Assembly (NCBI GenBank): GCA_948470475.1
Contig: OX419341.1
Location: 16,556,475-16,620,474 of the forward strand
Reading direction: 5' to 3'
DNA from: Galaxea fascicularis
Taxonomy: Eukaryota > Cnidaria > Anthozoa > Scleractinia > Euphylliidae
DNA length: 64,000 bases
Shown here: piece by piece, positions 1-10,989 of the stretch
Position numbering within the stretch: position 1 is the stretch's first letter
How the letters are laid out: every line of letters starts with the position of its first letter
Program-made: the position numbers and the translations under genes
The notes under the pieces: model-generated
Seen by the model: the letters and a program-made list of their open reading frames with translations, nothing else
What the model was told of the DNA's origin: nothing
Databases searched by the model: none

Positions 1-202
1 GGAACTGGAGTACCTGCATAAGAAACCTCTTGGAGCAGAGTAGAGAACCAACAACAAACCATAAATTCTGAGTTTGATTCCACCTCATTATTTTGACAGG
101 AAAATGTTCAGCATAATATTGACCTTACCACTACTTTTTACACACCTTTCTCTACTTTTACCCTGTACCTGTAATAATAATTGAAAACTAATTATTACTT
201 AC

Positions 203-3200
203 CATTATTGATCCACCAGTCTGTATTCTCATGGGCTTGAGGACTTTCCTCTGTACAATAAAGTTTGGCAGAAGGGCAAGAGGAGGTACCTCGCAGATCA
301 TGGCAACACGAGCACTCCACTAAACAAGTTAAATATAACATTAACAACTACAGTGTACGCTGTGTATTGGCTTTCGATTTCATTTATTTCGATTCGATTA
401 TGCAAAATATTAATGTTTTTATCAATGCACCGTCTTTTGCCGGAAAACCACAATATTTCCACACAGTGGATCTAAAAGATGCAGGTGGATTTACAATCGG
501 TTCATTCGTTGCCATATTTGAGAATGTGACAATGAGCATGTCACACGTGGTTTGCCTTATTTGGAAATTCTCAAGGGGTGGTAGAAGGGCAACATTTTTA
601 CCAAGGAACACAAAATGGCGCAGAAATGACTGCACGATCTGCAAACGTCTAAAAGTTCTGGATTCTGATTTCACAATAAAATAATTCACTGAGGAATCAA
701 TGGAAAAGATATGCAAAAAAATTGAACCAAAATTGAAACGTGGAATTAAAAAATCGTGAATCGAACCCAACGGTTATAATCACCATTAATCGAGAATTTG
801 ATTAATCGTTACACCACTAAATATTCATGTAACACAATAATTATTTAACATAATAACTCAGGTGATTATAGAAATTCTCGCGCTCTCATTTGAGGTGATT
901 ATAGTGCTTTGTCGATGTGTCTGCAGAGGCAAAGCACAAAATTATTAATTAATATACATGTAACACAATATTTAACATTAGTAATAATAACTCAGGTCAT
1001 TATAGAAATTCTCGCGCTCTCAATGGCTGAGAATAGCATCATATTACGCTATAATACCCTCCGGTGAGGTGATTATAGTGCTTTGTTGATGTGTCTGAAG
1101 AGGAAATTAATTTAATGAAAGAAAATGCAATTCCGAGGAATACCAAACACAAAGTTCGGAATAACAGTCTTAAAAGGTAAGACCCATTTACATTTCCACG
1201 ACCCATTTAAATTTCCGTGAAAAAGTTGCTTATGTCGATATGCATGAGAAAATCAAAACAACTATTGAATTTTTGCAACACTTTATTTATCTAACAGATC
1301 AGATCCAGAACCAAAAAACCTGTCGCCAACACTAAATTTCTGGTCACATTGGTGACCAGTGAGTCACAACTTTGAGCCCTGTACTGATAATGATGGAAAA
1401 AAGCAATCAACATACTCTTAGGCTGTCTAAGTATCCTGGGGTATGCACAACCAACAGATCATCTTGTGTAGCTTCTATGGGTGTTACAACACTGTCATTA
1501 TTTATCATCTTTGCATCTGAGACAAAACACAAAATACATTCACTTGTAAACCAACAAGTCACACAAATTGGATTTGAAGGGCAATACAAACACAAGTAAC
1601 ATACATGTGCACCAAAATTTGGTTTTATCAACGGAGTTGATAGTGTAAATTGACCACCATACAGGGATTCTAAAAGCTGGCATTTCTAGTATTAGCCCTT
1701 CGTCAGAGTGAATTTGCTCTGACAAAGGGCTAACTAAAAAAACTGGCTAGACCGAGTTCATATAATTAAATGAAATTACATGTATAATAAGTGCCATTGC
1801 TAATTACACTTCTGCATCAGTGATTGCAGGAATGACAATCTCAAAGTGCTTTCCTCCACACCAACCATTCAACACTGCTGAAAGCTAGTTACCTCAAGGG
1901 AGACATGCAATGATCTCAATAAGACAAGTGGAGTTCCAAACCAAGAACAGCTCATCTCTGAATGTTGACTTTTAAGACCTTTTACAGTAAATGTAAAATG
2001 TACTTTTAATGTTTTGTCCGTTTTCATCAAATGTGATTCTCTATTAAACACACACAACAAGCTATAACTGCAAGAACATAAGCCACTACATATATGTCAC
2101 TGTATCTAATATGACTTTGTATAAAAAATTCATGTGGTGAACAATTAGCACGTTTGGATTTGAGCAAACAGCAAAGTTCCTGAGGGTTGTCCAATACACA
2201 CGAACTGAGTCGGGTTACCTACAGTGTTTGTCAACCTATCTGCTGGAAGTCAGGTCGTGACTTTTTTCAGAGGGGTATTGTTAACTTGCATGAATCCAGG
2301 TTTAAAGTATGGTGACGGTTTGTGATGACCTGATTGGGTGGTAATGATCCTTCACTGAAAAAGTTACCACGACTTTCAGGTAGTCAGGTAGTGAGAGACT
2401 TGGAAAAAAAATTGCAGCATGGATGGTTAAATGCAGCATGGATTGGTAAAGTGGTGACGGTTTGTGATGATCCAATCAGGTGGTGATAACCCGTCCCCTA
2501 AAAGTCGACCCCACTTTTAGGTAGTCAGGTCATGAGAGACTTTGAAAAAAAAATCACAGCATGAATAGTTAAGAAAGGTGGGATGGAAAAGTGGTTACAG
2601 TTCACGATGACCCGATTAGCGAGGCCATACATAGGGTTTTTGTTTCCCAGCATGCTTGCTCTGCTTCATTGCTTAAAGGACGATGTATATACATCTGTTC
2701 ATTCTAGTTTCGCAGTGCACTTGTTTTGACTACTTTGTGCTAAGGCAATGTTTGTCTCTACCAATGTGAAGTGTTCTTGTTTTGCAGCTTGTTTCCCAGC
2801 ATGCCTGTTCTGCTTCATGGCTTGAAGAATGAGGTGTATACATCTGTTGTGTTCTTGTTTTGCAGCTCGCACTTTTATTTCGACTAGCCTGTGCTGAGGC
2901 AATGTTTGTCACCACCTGACTACTAAATAGTCATGTTGTAGGACCTGTCACCATCCATCAAAGATATTCAGGAGCAGATTAGTGCGAACTTTACTTCCCG
3001 CAATCTACTTCACTTCCGTTTCACATATCATGACCTGACTTCTGGTAGACTAGTCAACTTGAACGTTGAATGACCCAACTCAGTTTGTATATTAGACATG
3101 GTTGAAGCTCCTAACTGAATCACAGTGACTTGATAGATTTGCATAACCCTTAAGATTCATGAACCTCCTCACATGACCGCACCAATTTGCTCTGAAGTAG

Positions 3201-3555
3201 AGAAAAGATAGGGTAGAAATTATGTACATATTGCAGGTCAAAATTAAATTCAGGTAAAGATCTTTAACCTAGGTTGATTCTCATATCCCTTTGCCTCATA
3301 AGCCTAATTATTCAATATTAGGGTTAGGAGACAAATGAAACTGATTTTCAACCTAGGTTAAAATTTTTTTACCTGAATTTAATTTTTAACTGCAACATAT
3401 ACGCACCTTTAAGATACTGAAAAACCTTTCCCCATTTTCCTGAATCAAAAGGATGCAGCTTCTCTAAGCCCAGGAATCCAATGTTGTAGTTCTCAGAGTA
3501 AACTATGGGCCACTGATTAGCTTTCACTTCCACATACAAATGACATCCTTCAGAG
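203..3555 (-). CDS. HDAC11: Histone deacetylase 11, N-terminal exons (partial gene)
   Basis: Class IV zinc-dependent deacylase acting on histones and fatty-acylated lysines. Three exons read right to left: 3555-3407, 1516-1416 and 319-203. Each has AG/GT borders, and the phases join in frame: G plus AT makes Asp at the first junction, and the second junction is phase 0. Together they give about 122 residues. Recognisable HDAC11 stretches are WPIVYS, GLEKLHPFDSGKWGKV, DDLLVVHTPGYL, LPNFIVQRKVLKP and QTGGSIM. These match roughly the first third of the human protein (known family, 347 residues). The zinc-binding and catalytic His/Asp residues lie further downstream, off the left edge. The first visible exon begins inside a codon, so at least one upstream exon with the start codon exists; I could not place it. 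The family call is firm; the exact transcript is inferred. Confidence 0.93.
826..1120. repeat. Two-copy direct repeat, about 130 bp each
   Basis: The block starting near 826 (CATGTAACACAATA, then TAACTCAGG, TATAGAAATTCTCGCGCTC and a TGATTATAGTGCTTTG stretch) recurs from about 956 with small indels. It sits in the HDAC11 intron between the exons at 203-319 and 1416-1516. It looks like a local duplication of non-coding DNA. Confidence 0.6.
1612..1737 (-). mobile_element. Penelope-like element 3' tail remnant
   Basis: Read on the minus strand this carries CTGACGAAGGGCTAA, then a run matching the PLE tails at 10,881 and 60,030, ending in the short inverted repeat ATCAACGGAGTTGAT. No coding part remains. 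The GAAAC box of the tail motif is mutated here (GAAAT). It lies in an HDAC11 intron. Confidence 0.55.
2184..3102. mobile_element. Non-autonomous element with terminal inverted repeats and internal tandem copies
   Basis: The left end reads GTTGTCCAATACACACGAAC followed by TGAGTCGGGT. The right end, reverse-complemented, reads CATGTCTAATATACAAACTG then AGTTGGGT. Further in, GAAGTCAGGTCGTGA is matched by an inverted GAAGTCAGGTCATGA. Inside, a roughly 140-bp unit beginning GGTGACGGTTTGTGATGA repeats about three times (near 2,311, 2,453 and 2,592). No transposase is seen. The left end resembles the sequence at 52,755, so the two loci may belong to one family. Confidence 0.6.
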
Positions 3556-4285
3556 CTAAGAAAAAAAAGAGAAATAAATTAATATTACTAAATTATTGGT
3601 TATCATGTCCATAACAGTGGTAAGACTCCTGGGTCTTTTTAAATTACAAGTTTGCTTACTTTGGCATGGCATTGTACTTTGTACTCAACAGTGAACTTGG
3701 GGAACACTCATATTGACTGCAGATGATTACTAATAACAATATAATGGTAAGTTACTACATGTGAGTTGTAAACAACAGCTTACAGAGACAAAAAAGAGAG
3801 CCTCTGTGATTTCTGCTGCAACAACACTTCTGGACTAATGTTTCCATTTAGAGTTGCTATATGGTATATGTTTTGAGAGAAGTAGCACAAAACAACAAAC
3901 TATGACACCACGAAATTCAGTCAAAGGAAGGGTTAGTGTATTCGATGTAACTGCCCTTTTTCCGATGTAGATGGCAGAAGTGGCAGACCATTAAGTCTGG
4001 TTTATTAATAAAATTGTTGCGCTTAGACATAAGTGAATTGCAAAATTATTTTACAAAGATAAAACTACCTGCATCATGTTCAAACTGGACTGGGCCTTAC
4101 AATAATAAGAGCATAACATATAATACAATTAGATAAAAAACCTAGAAACTAGAAATATATTTAAAGTTATACATCAAGTTATACATTGAATTCCCAAGGG
4201 TTCCTACAGTGTAAATTACATGCCTTAAGCATAAAGGCACATCGCTGGAAAAAAACTTCATCTAAAGCATTCAGTTTGTATAGGT
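3556..4285. other. No gene recognised; possible HDAC11 5' region
   Basis: Directly upstream of the first visible HDAC11 exon on the minus strand. The missing start exon may lie here, but I found no convincing signal. No strong repeat structure was seen. Confidence 0.3.
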
Positions 4286-4406
4286 AATCACATGATTCTG
4301 AGTGCAATTTGGAATAAATAAGCATGAGTAAATTTTTTCAAAGACCAACAAAATTGCACGAGCCCGTAGGGCGAGTGCAATTTGTGGTCTTTGAAAAAAT
4401 TTACTT

Positions 4407-4442
<36 letters not shown>

Positions 4443-4449
4443 GTGATTA
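4286..4449. mobile_element. Foldback MITE
   Basis: A long imperfect palindrome. The left arm runs GTAATCACATGATT to TTTCAAAGACCA with TGCAATTTGGAATAAATAAG inside; the right arm is its reverse complement, ending AATCATGTGATTAC. The centre is near GCCCGTAGGGC. It has no coding content. Confidence 0.75.
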
Positions 4450-4800
4450 CTTATTATTATTATATGGCTAGTGTTTGTATACGATATAATGCGCGCTCTG
4501 ATTGGCTAAGCGAAGCGAAGCGCTAGGGCATTATTCTCCCGTAATGGCCACGGGCTGATTACGGATGATGCAAATTAGGAACAAAAACAACAAAAAGTCA
4601 TCCAAAGGCCACATTTGTTTTATTTACATTGAAAATTGGTGCCTCAAGAGCAAAACACTGAAAACACGACCAGGAAAACTGTTGGTGAAACGTTTGACCT
4701 GAGTTTTGAAAAAAATAATGAATAGATTACCGTGAAGTGACGACTTGGGCTTGAACTATTTTTTTTCCCTTAGAACCGTTGTGTTAGCCATATAATAAAC

Positions 4801-4947
4801 AACTTAATAACCTCGACAGTTCGGTCGTTACGGGAAAATCTCAAACCTTGGCCTAGCTGTATTGACCTCGCTATCGCTCGGTCAATACGGCAAGGCCTCA
4901 GTTTGAGATTTTCCCGTAACGACCCCATTCTCGGTTATTAAGTAGTT
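4801..4947. mobile_element. Foldback MITE
   Basis: The left arm, with GGTCGTTACGGGAAAATCTC, is matched by the inverted right arm with GAGATTTTCCCGTAACGACC; outer parts TTAATAACC/GGTTATTAA also pair. The centre lies around the GTATTGACC/GGTCAATAC motif. No coding content. Confidence 0.75.
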
Positions 4948-5034
4948 AATAATACACTTGAAAAACTAGACTACTTATTAAGCTTCAACCCCATACATTG
5001 ACTACTGAGGTACGCAGAAGGCATTGCCCTTGAT

Positions 5035-5325
5035 CTTCCGAAACTTGGAGAAGCTTCGAAAATATCTGGAGAACACCGGAAGTGTTCGGTAATCTTCGGA
5101 AATCTTCGGTAATGTTTGGGTAATCGTCGGTAATCTTCGGAAGTGTTCGGGTGATCGTCAGAAGCATTCGGGTGATCTTCGGAAGTGTTCGGCGTTCTTC
5201 GGAAATCTTCGTGTGGTCTTTGGAAATCTTCGGAAGGTTTCGCACGATATTCAGCGGTCTTCGAAATACATCGGTTGGTCTTCGGAAGTCTTCAAGTCTT
5301 CGTTTTAACTTCGGAAATCTTCGTT
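5035..5325. repeat. Degenerate CTTCGGAA-type minisatellite
   Basis: About 290 bp built from loosely repeated units of ATCTTCGGAA, GTGTTCGG and GTAATC. Units run roughly 17-22 bp and vary. Open frames on both strands here are by-products of the repeat. Confidence 0.75.
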
Positions 5326-5559
5326 GTAATTTGCACTCGTGTTACACTTTTTTGTACTGGTGTTACACTTTCTGCACTTTGTTACACTTGAACTGCACTG
5401 CTCTCAGCCAATCACAATCGAGTAATTTTTTCAAGTGTATTATTATACAACTTATAAGGGATAGTCTGTCTTTGTTATGAAGGGAGCAGCCAATAATTGC
5501 ACCTGAAACCGAGTCGGTGGAACAAGATGGCAAAGACGGGACTCTGGCTCATTTATCTT

Positions 5560-5958
5560 TGTAAATAATTTGCTGCACAACTCCATTCTTCTTGTGTGAA
5601 GTGATACACACCCAGTAGTAGCTAAGGCCTCTTGGTAGTGCAGTGCAGGAAAGATGATACGCAGGGCCCGCCTCTGTACTCGCTAGATGTTATCTGATAG
5701 TTTGACAGGGAGGGCATTATGCCACACAGGACAACAGTATTCAAGGACAGACCTAATGAGCCTGCAGGCTTTCAAATAACAACCAGGATTATCCAGCTCA
5801 GAAAGCCAGTTGTGGATAAGATCGAGTAAACAGTAAGTCGTAGAAGATCCTTTAAGACTACCAAACTGGCGACTATCAATATGCTCGCCAATGTCCTTGA
5901 TCATCCAAGAGACCACAAAATCTTCCAAGACTAGAGTCTTTTCTATAGACTGAGTCAT
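5560..5958 (-). pseudogene. LINE reverse transcriptase remnant
   Basis: Translated minus-strand pieces match non-LTR retrotransposon RT: IDSRQFGSLKGSSTTYCLLD (RT core), then an internal deletion, then SVLEYCCPVWHNALP, RVQRRALRII and an LHTRRMEL-like C-terminal stretch. The two parts are fused after a deletion of the catalytic middle, and a stop interrupts SDNI-stop-RVQRR. It is therefore dead. Family membership is clear; the clade (CR1/L2/jockey-like) is a guess. Confidence 0.8.
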
Positions 5959-6466
5959 GACTCAGAGACATTTTTTCCTGCCCCCCTTTACTTTCTTTTC
6001 AAAAAAGAAAAGAAAAAAAAAGAAGGAGATGTTACATGTTTGGTGACATGACGTAAGTTGCCAATAAAGTAAATTACAGTGTCTCTTGTGTAAACATTCT
6101 TTTCTGCCAATGAAAATGGCTGGCTTGTTGAGTAAAACATAACAACAACTTCCTTACTGCCTTTTCTTGGAATATTCCAGACTAGAGAAGCAATGTACAA
6201 ATATTGATCTTTATCTTTTAGGGGGTGTCGCCTTGGTGAAAGGCTAATTAAAAAAATATCTAAAACCACAGGAGACACAGTAAGTGAAATTTCAGGTATT
6301 TCAGCCAAAATGTAGAGAGTCCTGCCCTCTATACTTTACTACTGGGCTCCTGCCATAAAACAACAATTTTCTATCCTTGCTACAGTAAAAAACGATTACT
6401 TGTGAACTGGAAGGCACAATTATTAGTTTTAAAATCAGGAATGTTGTCCATGTAAATGACATGCAT

Positions 6467-6495
6467 CCCCCCCGCCCCCCCCCCCCCCCCCCCCC
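6467..6495. repeat. Poly-C tract
   Basis: Twenty-nine bases, all C except one G at about 6,474. It abuts the left end of the inverted-repeat element that starts at 6,496. Length is likely unreliable in assembly. Confidence 0.9.
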
Positions 6496-6821
6496 GTACT
6501 TCACATGAGCCAAACTAAACTCATACGTTAAGTTCTTATGAAGTACAGTGTTTGATCCAATTAAGTTTGACTGATTTCATTTAGATCGGCTGCGACGTTC
6601 TTCACGACCAGCCAGGCGTGAAAAACGGCGGAAGATAGAGTTTGGGTCAAACGTCAATCATCACATGAGCCAAACCAAATGCATAATCTTGTTAATGTAT
6701 CCCAATGTATAAGTCAACCTCTACCTCTTTATTTTCATGATTTAGTTCAGTTCTGCTGAATTAAGTTCGGCGTTTGACTCAACAGGCAAACTTATAAAAA
6801 AGTTCGGCTCATGTGAAGTAC
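6496..6821. mobile_element. MITE with GTACTTCACATGAGCC termini
   Basis: The left end GTACTTCACATGAGCC is matched at the right end by GGCTCATGTGAAGTAC, a perfect 16-bp terminal inverted repeat. An internal CACATGAGCCAAACCAAATG copy occurs near 6,664. No coding capacity. Confidence 0.72.
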
Positions 6822-7446
6822 AGCATTTGACCTGGCCCTAGAATAATGAACTTAAACAAAGCAGGGCATGACTAATTGATTGAAATCAATCATCAAAAAC
6901 ACTTGATAATACTTGATAACCCAACAATACTTGATATTTGCCTTCTGGTTAGTTAATATTACAGACAAAAATCGATAATCACCAAGATTAGTTATAATTA
7001 TTGATTTCCATCATACAATGTATGCTTAAATTCTTGCCTGTTTCAGAAAGGATCTTACAGCTGACATCAAATACTTGAGATTCGATTGGAACAGGCATAC
7101 CAGTAATCTCCTCCTACCCCAGCGTACCCACCAAGTAAGTATGTGTAACTCAAAGTCCTTTTTTTCTTTTGGTTGCTTTCAGATAAGGAAGAAAGCTGAA
7201 GAGTTTTTGTTCGCAGGAATTTTGAAACCTGTTTTAACAGAGATCAATGCTTGGTGCTTGGCACAAACCAGGAGATTAATTTAACACGTGTGTATCTCAA
7301 CAATGGTAACAGGTACCCAGAAAAGCAAAAGCTTCTTCCTCACGTTGAAGTTTCTACTCGCCCAAGAATAATAAAGATGTTTTTTTTCTGGGCTAGCGCT
7401 ATTAATCGTGATCATTTCAATTTACGAGTACTGAGGTCTGTTCAAA

Positions 7447-7851
7447 TCATTTTGTAAAAGCTAGGTTATAGAACCGTTTGAATGCCCTACACCAACTTTG
7501 TGCACGAGAGGGTACGATTGTGGGGGTAAATCTTGCTCCAAAGATCAGATCTACAGGGAGCAATAAGAAAAAGTCAAGAAAGAGAAAGCATAGTGGTAGT
7601 GCAGATGAAAATATGTTCACAGTTTGTGCCCAAGTTCCTGTGATCTTGCTGTTCTTGACATGTTCCTCCGCAGATTTCGAAGAGAAAAGTAGCGGCTTTT
7701 TCTCAATCGAACTAGAGCTTAACCTACAAATTTCCTCATGTTTCTTATTGCTTATTTCATCCCTCCAAAGAGCAACAGCTTGGTAAAAACAATTTCCATC
7801 ACCTCTGACAACGACTTCTCTCCTTTGAGGAGGTAAATTTCCAGAAGCCAT
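7447..7851 (-). pseudogene. OTU-type cysteine protease fragment
   Basis: An open frame starting MASGNLPPQ contains VVRGDGNCFYQAVALWRDE, the active-site cysteine motif of OTU deubiquitinases (the Asp and Cys are present), and continues EEICRLSSSSIEK and VKNSKITGTWAQTVNIFS. After about residue 88 the sequence turns into hydrophobic, non-OTU text, and the C-terminal catalytic His region is not recognisable. OTU domains are carried by both host genes and some transposons. Being intronless and truncated among repeats, it is most likely a transposon-borne or retrocopied relic. Substrate unknown. Confidence 0.65.
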
Positions 7852-8219
7852 AATTTGTTTATGGAAGACATAACTAATAAGAAAACAGCCCGTACGCAGG
7901 TAAATACAACTGAAAAGGCTTGATTCAGTCATTTCCTCCTGATTTATACCTAATTTTGCAATATTTTGAGACCATTATGCAAGGCCAATTTCACAATAAA
8001 CCTTACGCAAGCAGAGAAGTTTATCGGTAGATTTTGTCATATATTTGACGGTTATTCAAACAAAAACTTACACTTAATTTCCACAATTTCCACGTATCAA
8101 CATTGCCCAAATCCATTTCTGATAAAACAGTGGCAAAAAAGCGTTGATCTCTCTCCAATTCGTTGATTTGGACGTCAAAACAACTTTTCGCCATACATTT
8201 TCTTCTAGCCACTGGCAAT

Positions 8220-9285
8220 GTTTGCCCCCTGGAGATCCCAGAATCCTATGCGCATAAGACAGGGATCCGATTACTGGCAACTCATTCATTGACCTGCCTT
8301 GCATTTACTTGTGAGCATATGGTAACACAACTTCATTCTAGTGTATTGTAGCTCTGTTTATAAATGGAAAACCATTCAACTTTACATTTTCGATATTTTT
8401 CAAACTAGCTGAATCGTTTGCAATCAAAATTGATCAAGATTGATGATCACAAAAACCAAGGCAATAGATTGTTAATGATTATCGATACAAATTGATTAAT
8501 ATCAATATCTATCGATTTTTATCGAGTATGGAAATCATCGATTTATTACCGAAGAGAGAGTTCCGGTTTTGTCACAAGTCGCAAAGGAGGAACTTTCCTT
8601 AATTAATTGCTGCAAAAATATTTTGGGCTTTTCAAAGAAGTACGTAGATGTACACTCTTGAAATAAAAATTGAAAAAACAAAGTAGCAAAGAAAGGAAAC
8701 AGACATTAAAGCTTTGAGCGCAAGTTCTTCCTGTTGTTCTGTACATTGATAAAATTTGCAGCTGTTATATCTCACGTAAAATGAGCTTAGGCAGGCATCT
8801 TTAAAAACGTTATTCCCTTTGGCTCAAACCTTCTTCAGCTGTCAATCGGTAGCTGCAAATCCGCATTTTAACAACGATAAATAAATCGCGCTGAATGAAT
8901 GAAATATAAACTTAAGCTTATTTATTTCAACGAATTTCAAATATTGCACCTCAACTTCAATTCGATACCGTATGATCTAAAGTAATTTTCGCTCACCTTT
9001 CATTGTCGTTTTCCTTTTTCTTGTTTAGTTTATCTACAACTGACATAGCACGGTTCGGTTTTTTCTTTTTCAGAATAGTACTTGCGACAAAAAAGATTAC
9101 ATATTGTGCCCCGAGGATAACAGCGCAATACTTTAAAACGCTAAACACTCGATTCTGCATTATTGTTATCCGCCATTTTGTTTCATCGATGCCCAGGATG
9201 TCGCGGTATAGGATCTTGAGTGATACTGAGTACAAGGAAATTCACTCATGGATTCAGCCGTATTGGTTTGCCGGAACAAGAGAAG
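8220..9285. other. No gene recognised
   Basis: AT-rich DNA with ATCGAT-rich patches around 8,400-8,560 that loosely mirror 6,870-7,020 across the OTU fragment. The short open frames have no family resemblance. Confidence 0.4.
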
Positions 9286-9287
9286 CT

Positions 9288-9635
9288 ATTGGCCGTTCCG
9301 AAATTCAAAAGGGAACTGGGGCGAGTTTCAAACTTTGAAGTAATCGATAAATTGACTCCATCACATGAAAGATAACACTGAGATTGGACGTTTGACAGCG
9401 ACCCCCAAAACCATGGTTTTGAGGGACGCAGCCTCAAAATTAGAGACGTTTGTATGGATTTTGAGCTATGTTTCAAGGTCCATAACTTGGTCTCTGTTCA
9501 ACCTAAAAGAATCAAACTTGGTCAAACGACCAATCTCAATGTTACATGTATCTTTCATGTGATGGTGTCAATTTATCGATTACTTCAAAATTTGAAATTC
9601 GCCCTAGTTCCCTTTTGAATTTCGGAACGGCCAAT
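9288..9635. mobile_element. 348-bp MITE
   Basis: Terminal inverted repeats of roughly 80 bp. The left end ATTGGCCGTTCCGAAATTCA and the right end TGAATTTCGGAACGGCCAAT are exact complements, and the arms continue through ATCGATAAATTGA and TCACATGAAAGATA with few differences. A lone copy of one end lies at 25,768. No coding content. Confidence 0.85.
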
Positions 9636-9639
9636 TTGC

Positions 9640-10335
9640 GTAAGAATTCGTAAGAATGTAACGCAGTTCCCAGAGGTTTAGTTTGAGACACCAACATGGC
9701 TGCCTTCGCCGTTTCTTTGTTTGGGACACCAACGTGGCCGCCGTGAGGTCATGTGATCGGGAGTGGCTCCACAAACTTGCTGGGACCGGGGAAGGAGGGG
9801 GAGGGTGGCAGGGCTCCTCCGCTTTTGGTGGAAAAAATAATAAATTTAGTAAAATACGCTACCCAAAATAAAGGGTACTTTCACGGGATAAGAGTGGGCA
9901 GTTTCAGCTGGCGGAACTGGCGGGAAAAAAATTCAAATTTATGACTGTCCTTTGACCATTTTAGAGTCAGCCCCTCCCCTCAAGTAAAGATGCGGGAGCG
10001 GCCCCGAACTTTAAAAACTGCTTCATGAGCCATGAATTGATAAGTTTGTTGTGAGTGTGAAATTTAGGAACAGCTGGGGGAATCGCTTTCCTGAAAACCA
10101 CACATTCAAACAAAAACCTGAGACACATCGCCGACCAGCCTCGCATAAGTCGCTTTAAAGAAATTTAGACGGATCAGTTAAAAACGCACAAAGCCTAAGG
10201 GCCCAGTCCCGGCCCGTGCATCTCTTCCTTTCTTTGTAGAACTGAACATAGGACCAGAGGGGAAGAGCAACTTTGGCAGCACACACAACAAAAAAGAAAA
10301 ATATCTTCGGAACTTGGAGCTGCTTTTAGTTTTGA
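9640..10335. other. No gene recognised
   Basis: Includes a local repeat of GACACCAACATGGCTGCC / GACACCAACGTGGCCGCC near 9,690-9,740. No further structure was recognised. Confidence 0.4.
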
Positions 10336-10522
10336 ATGTGTGTATGTTGGTGTGAGAAAGCTGTTCGTCCTAATATGCTGTTTAGTGATATGCTAGTCGC
10401 TTGGCAACGGGCGAAAGGACAACTGAAAAGAAATCAGAGTCCCGGACAAGCCTCTATTCCAAGGATAAAGGGGGTAATTTCTAAAGAAAATGTGGTGCTG
10501 CGTCGGTGGGGAAGTTGTAAAC

Positions 10523-10985
10523 AAAAATCTGGTTTTATCAACGAAGTTGATAATGTAAATTGGCCACCATTCTTCTTAGAGAAAAATGACAAGGATGCAT
10601 CTAAGCCAGTCGCTCGTCATTTTAATCTCCCAGCCACTCCAAACAACACATGACTATCTGCGACCTTCCCAACATGTACATCAAGGTACGACGGAAAGCC
10701 GCAAGAATGCAGAACAAAAATTCATCTTCCAAGTAGCCACCCTTGATCCCAACGGTATTAACGCGCGCTTTTCATTCAATTAATGTGTTCCTATTTTTCA
10801 CGTTGTCATGTTACCACCAATCAGCGTAGCTCTATCTCCTTTATATAAACTACGCACAACCCATAATTTCTCGATTCGCTCTGACGAAGGGCTAACGCTC
10901 GAAACGTGAGGTGCGGTGGTCAATTTGCATTATCAACTCCGATGATAAAACCAAATGTTTGTGTTATATTCCAAGGGTTGTGTAC
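10523..10985 (+). pseudogene. Penelope-like element, GIY-YIG C-terminus and 3' tail
   Basis: Translation around 10,580-10,780 gives KPVARHFNLP in one frame and GTTESRKNAEQKFIFQ / GINARFSFN in another, the typical end of the PLE GIY-YIG endonuclease; the frame change marks a frameshift. It is followed by a tail with CTGACGA (10,881-10,887), a hairpin and GAAACGTG, then ATCAACTCCGATGAT. A second tail piece (ATCAACGAAGTTGATAATG) sits upstream at about 10,530. Non-functional. Confidence 0.75.
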
Positions 10986-10989
10986 TTTT

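Noticed and set aside
1..60. Possible next HDAC11 exon after TTATGCAG near position 25
   Set aside because: The downstream translation does not match the expected HDAC11 sequence after QTGGSIM, so I could not support it.
265..684. 139-codon plus-strand open frame at the left end
   Set aside because: It is antisense to and partly overlaps the HDAC11 exon at 203-319, and its protein has no family resemblance.
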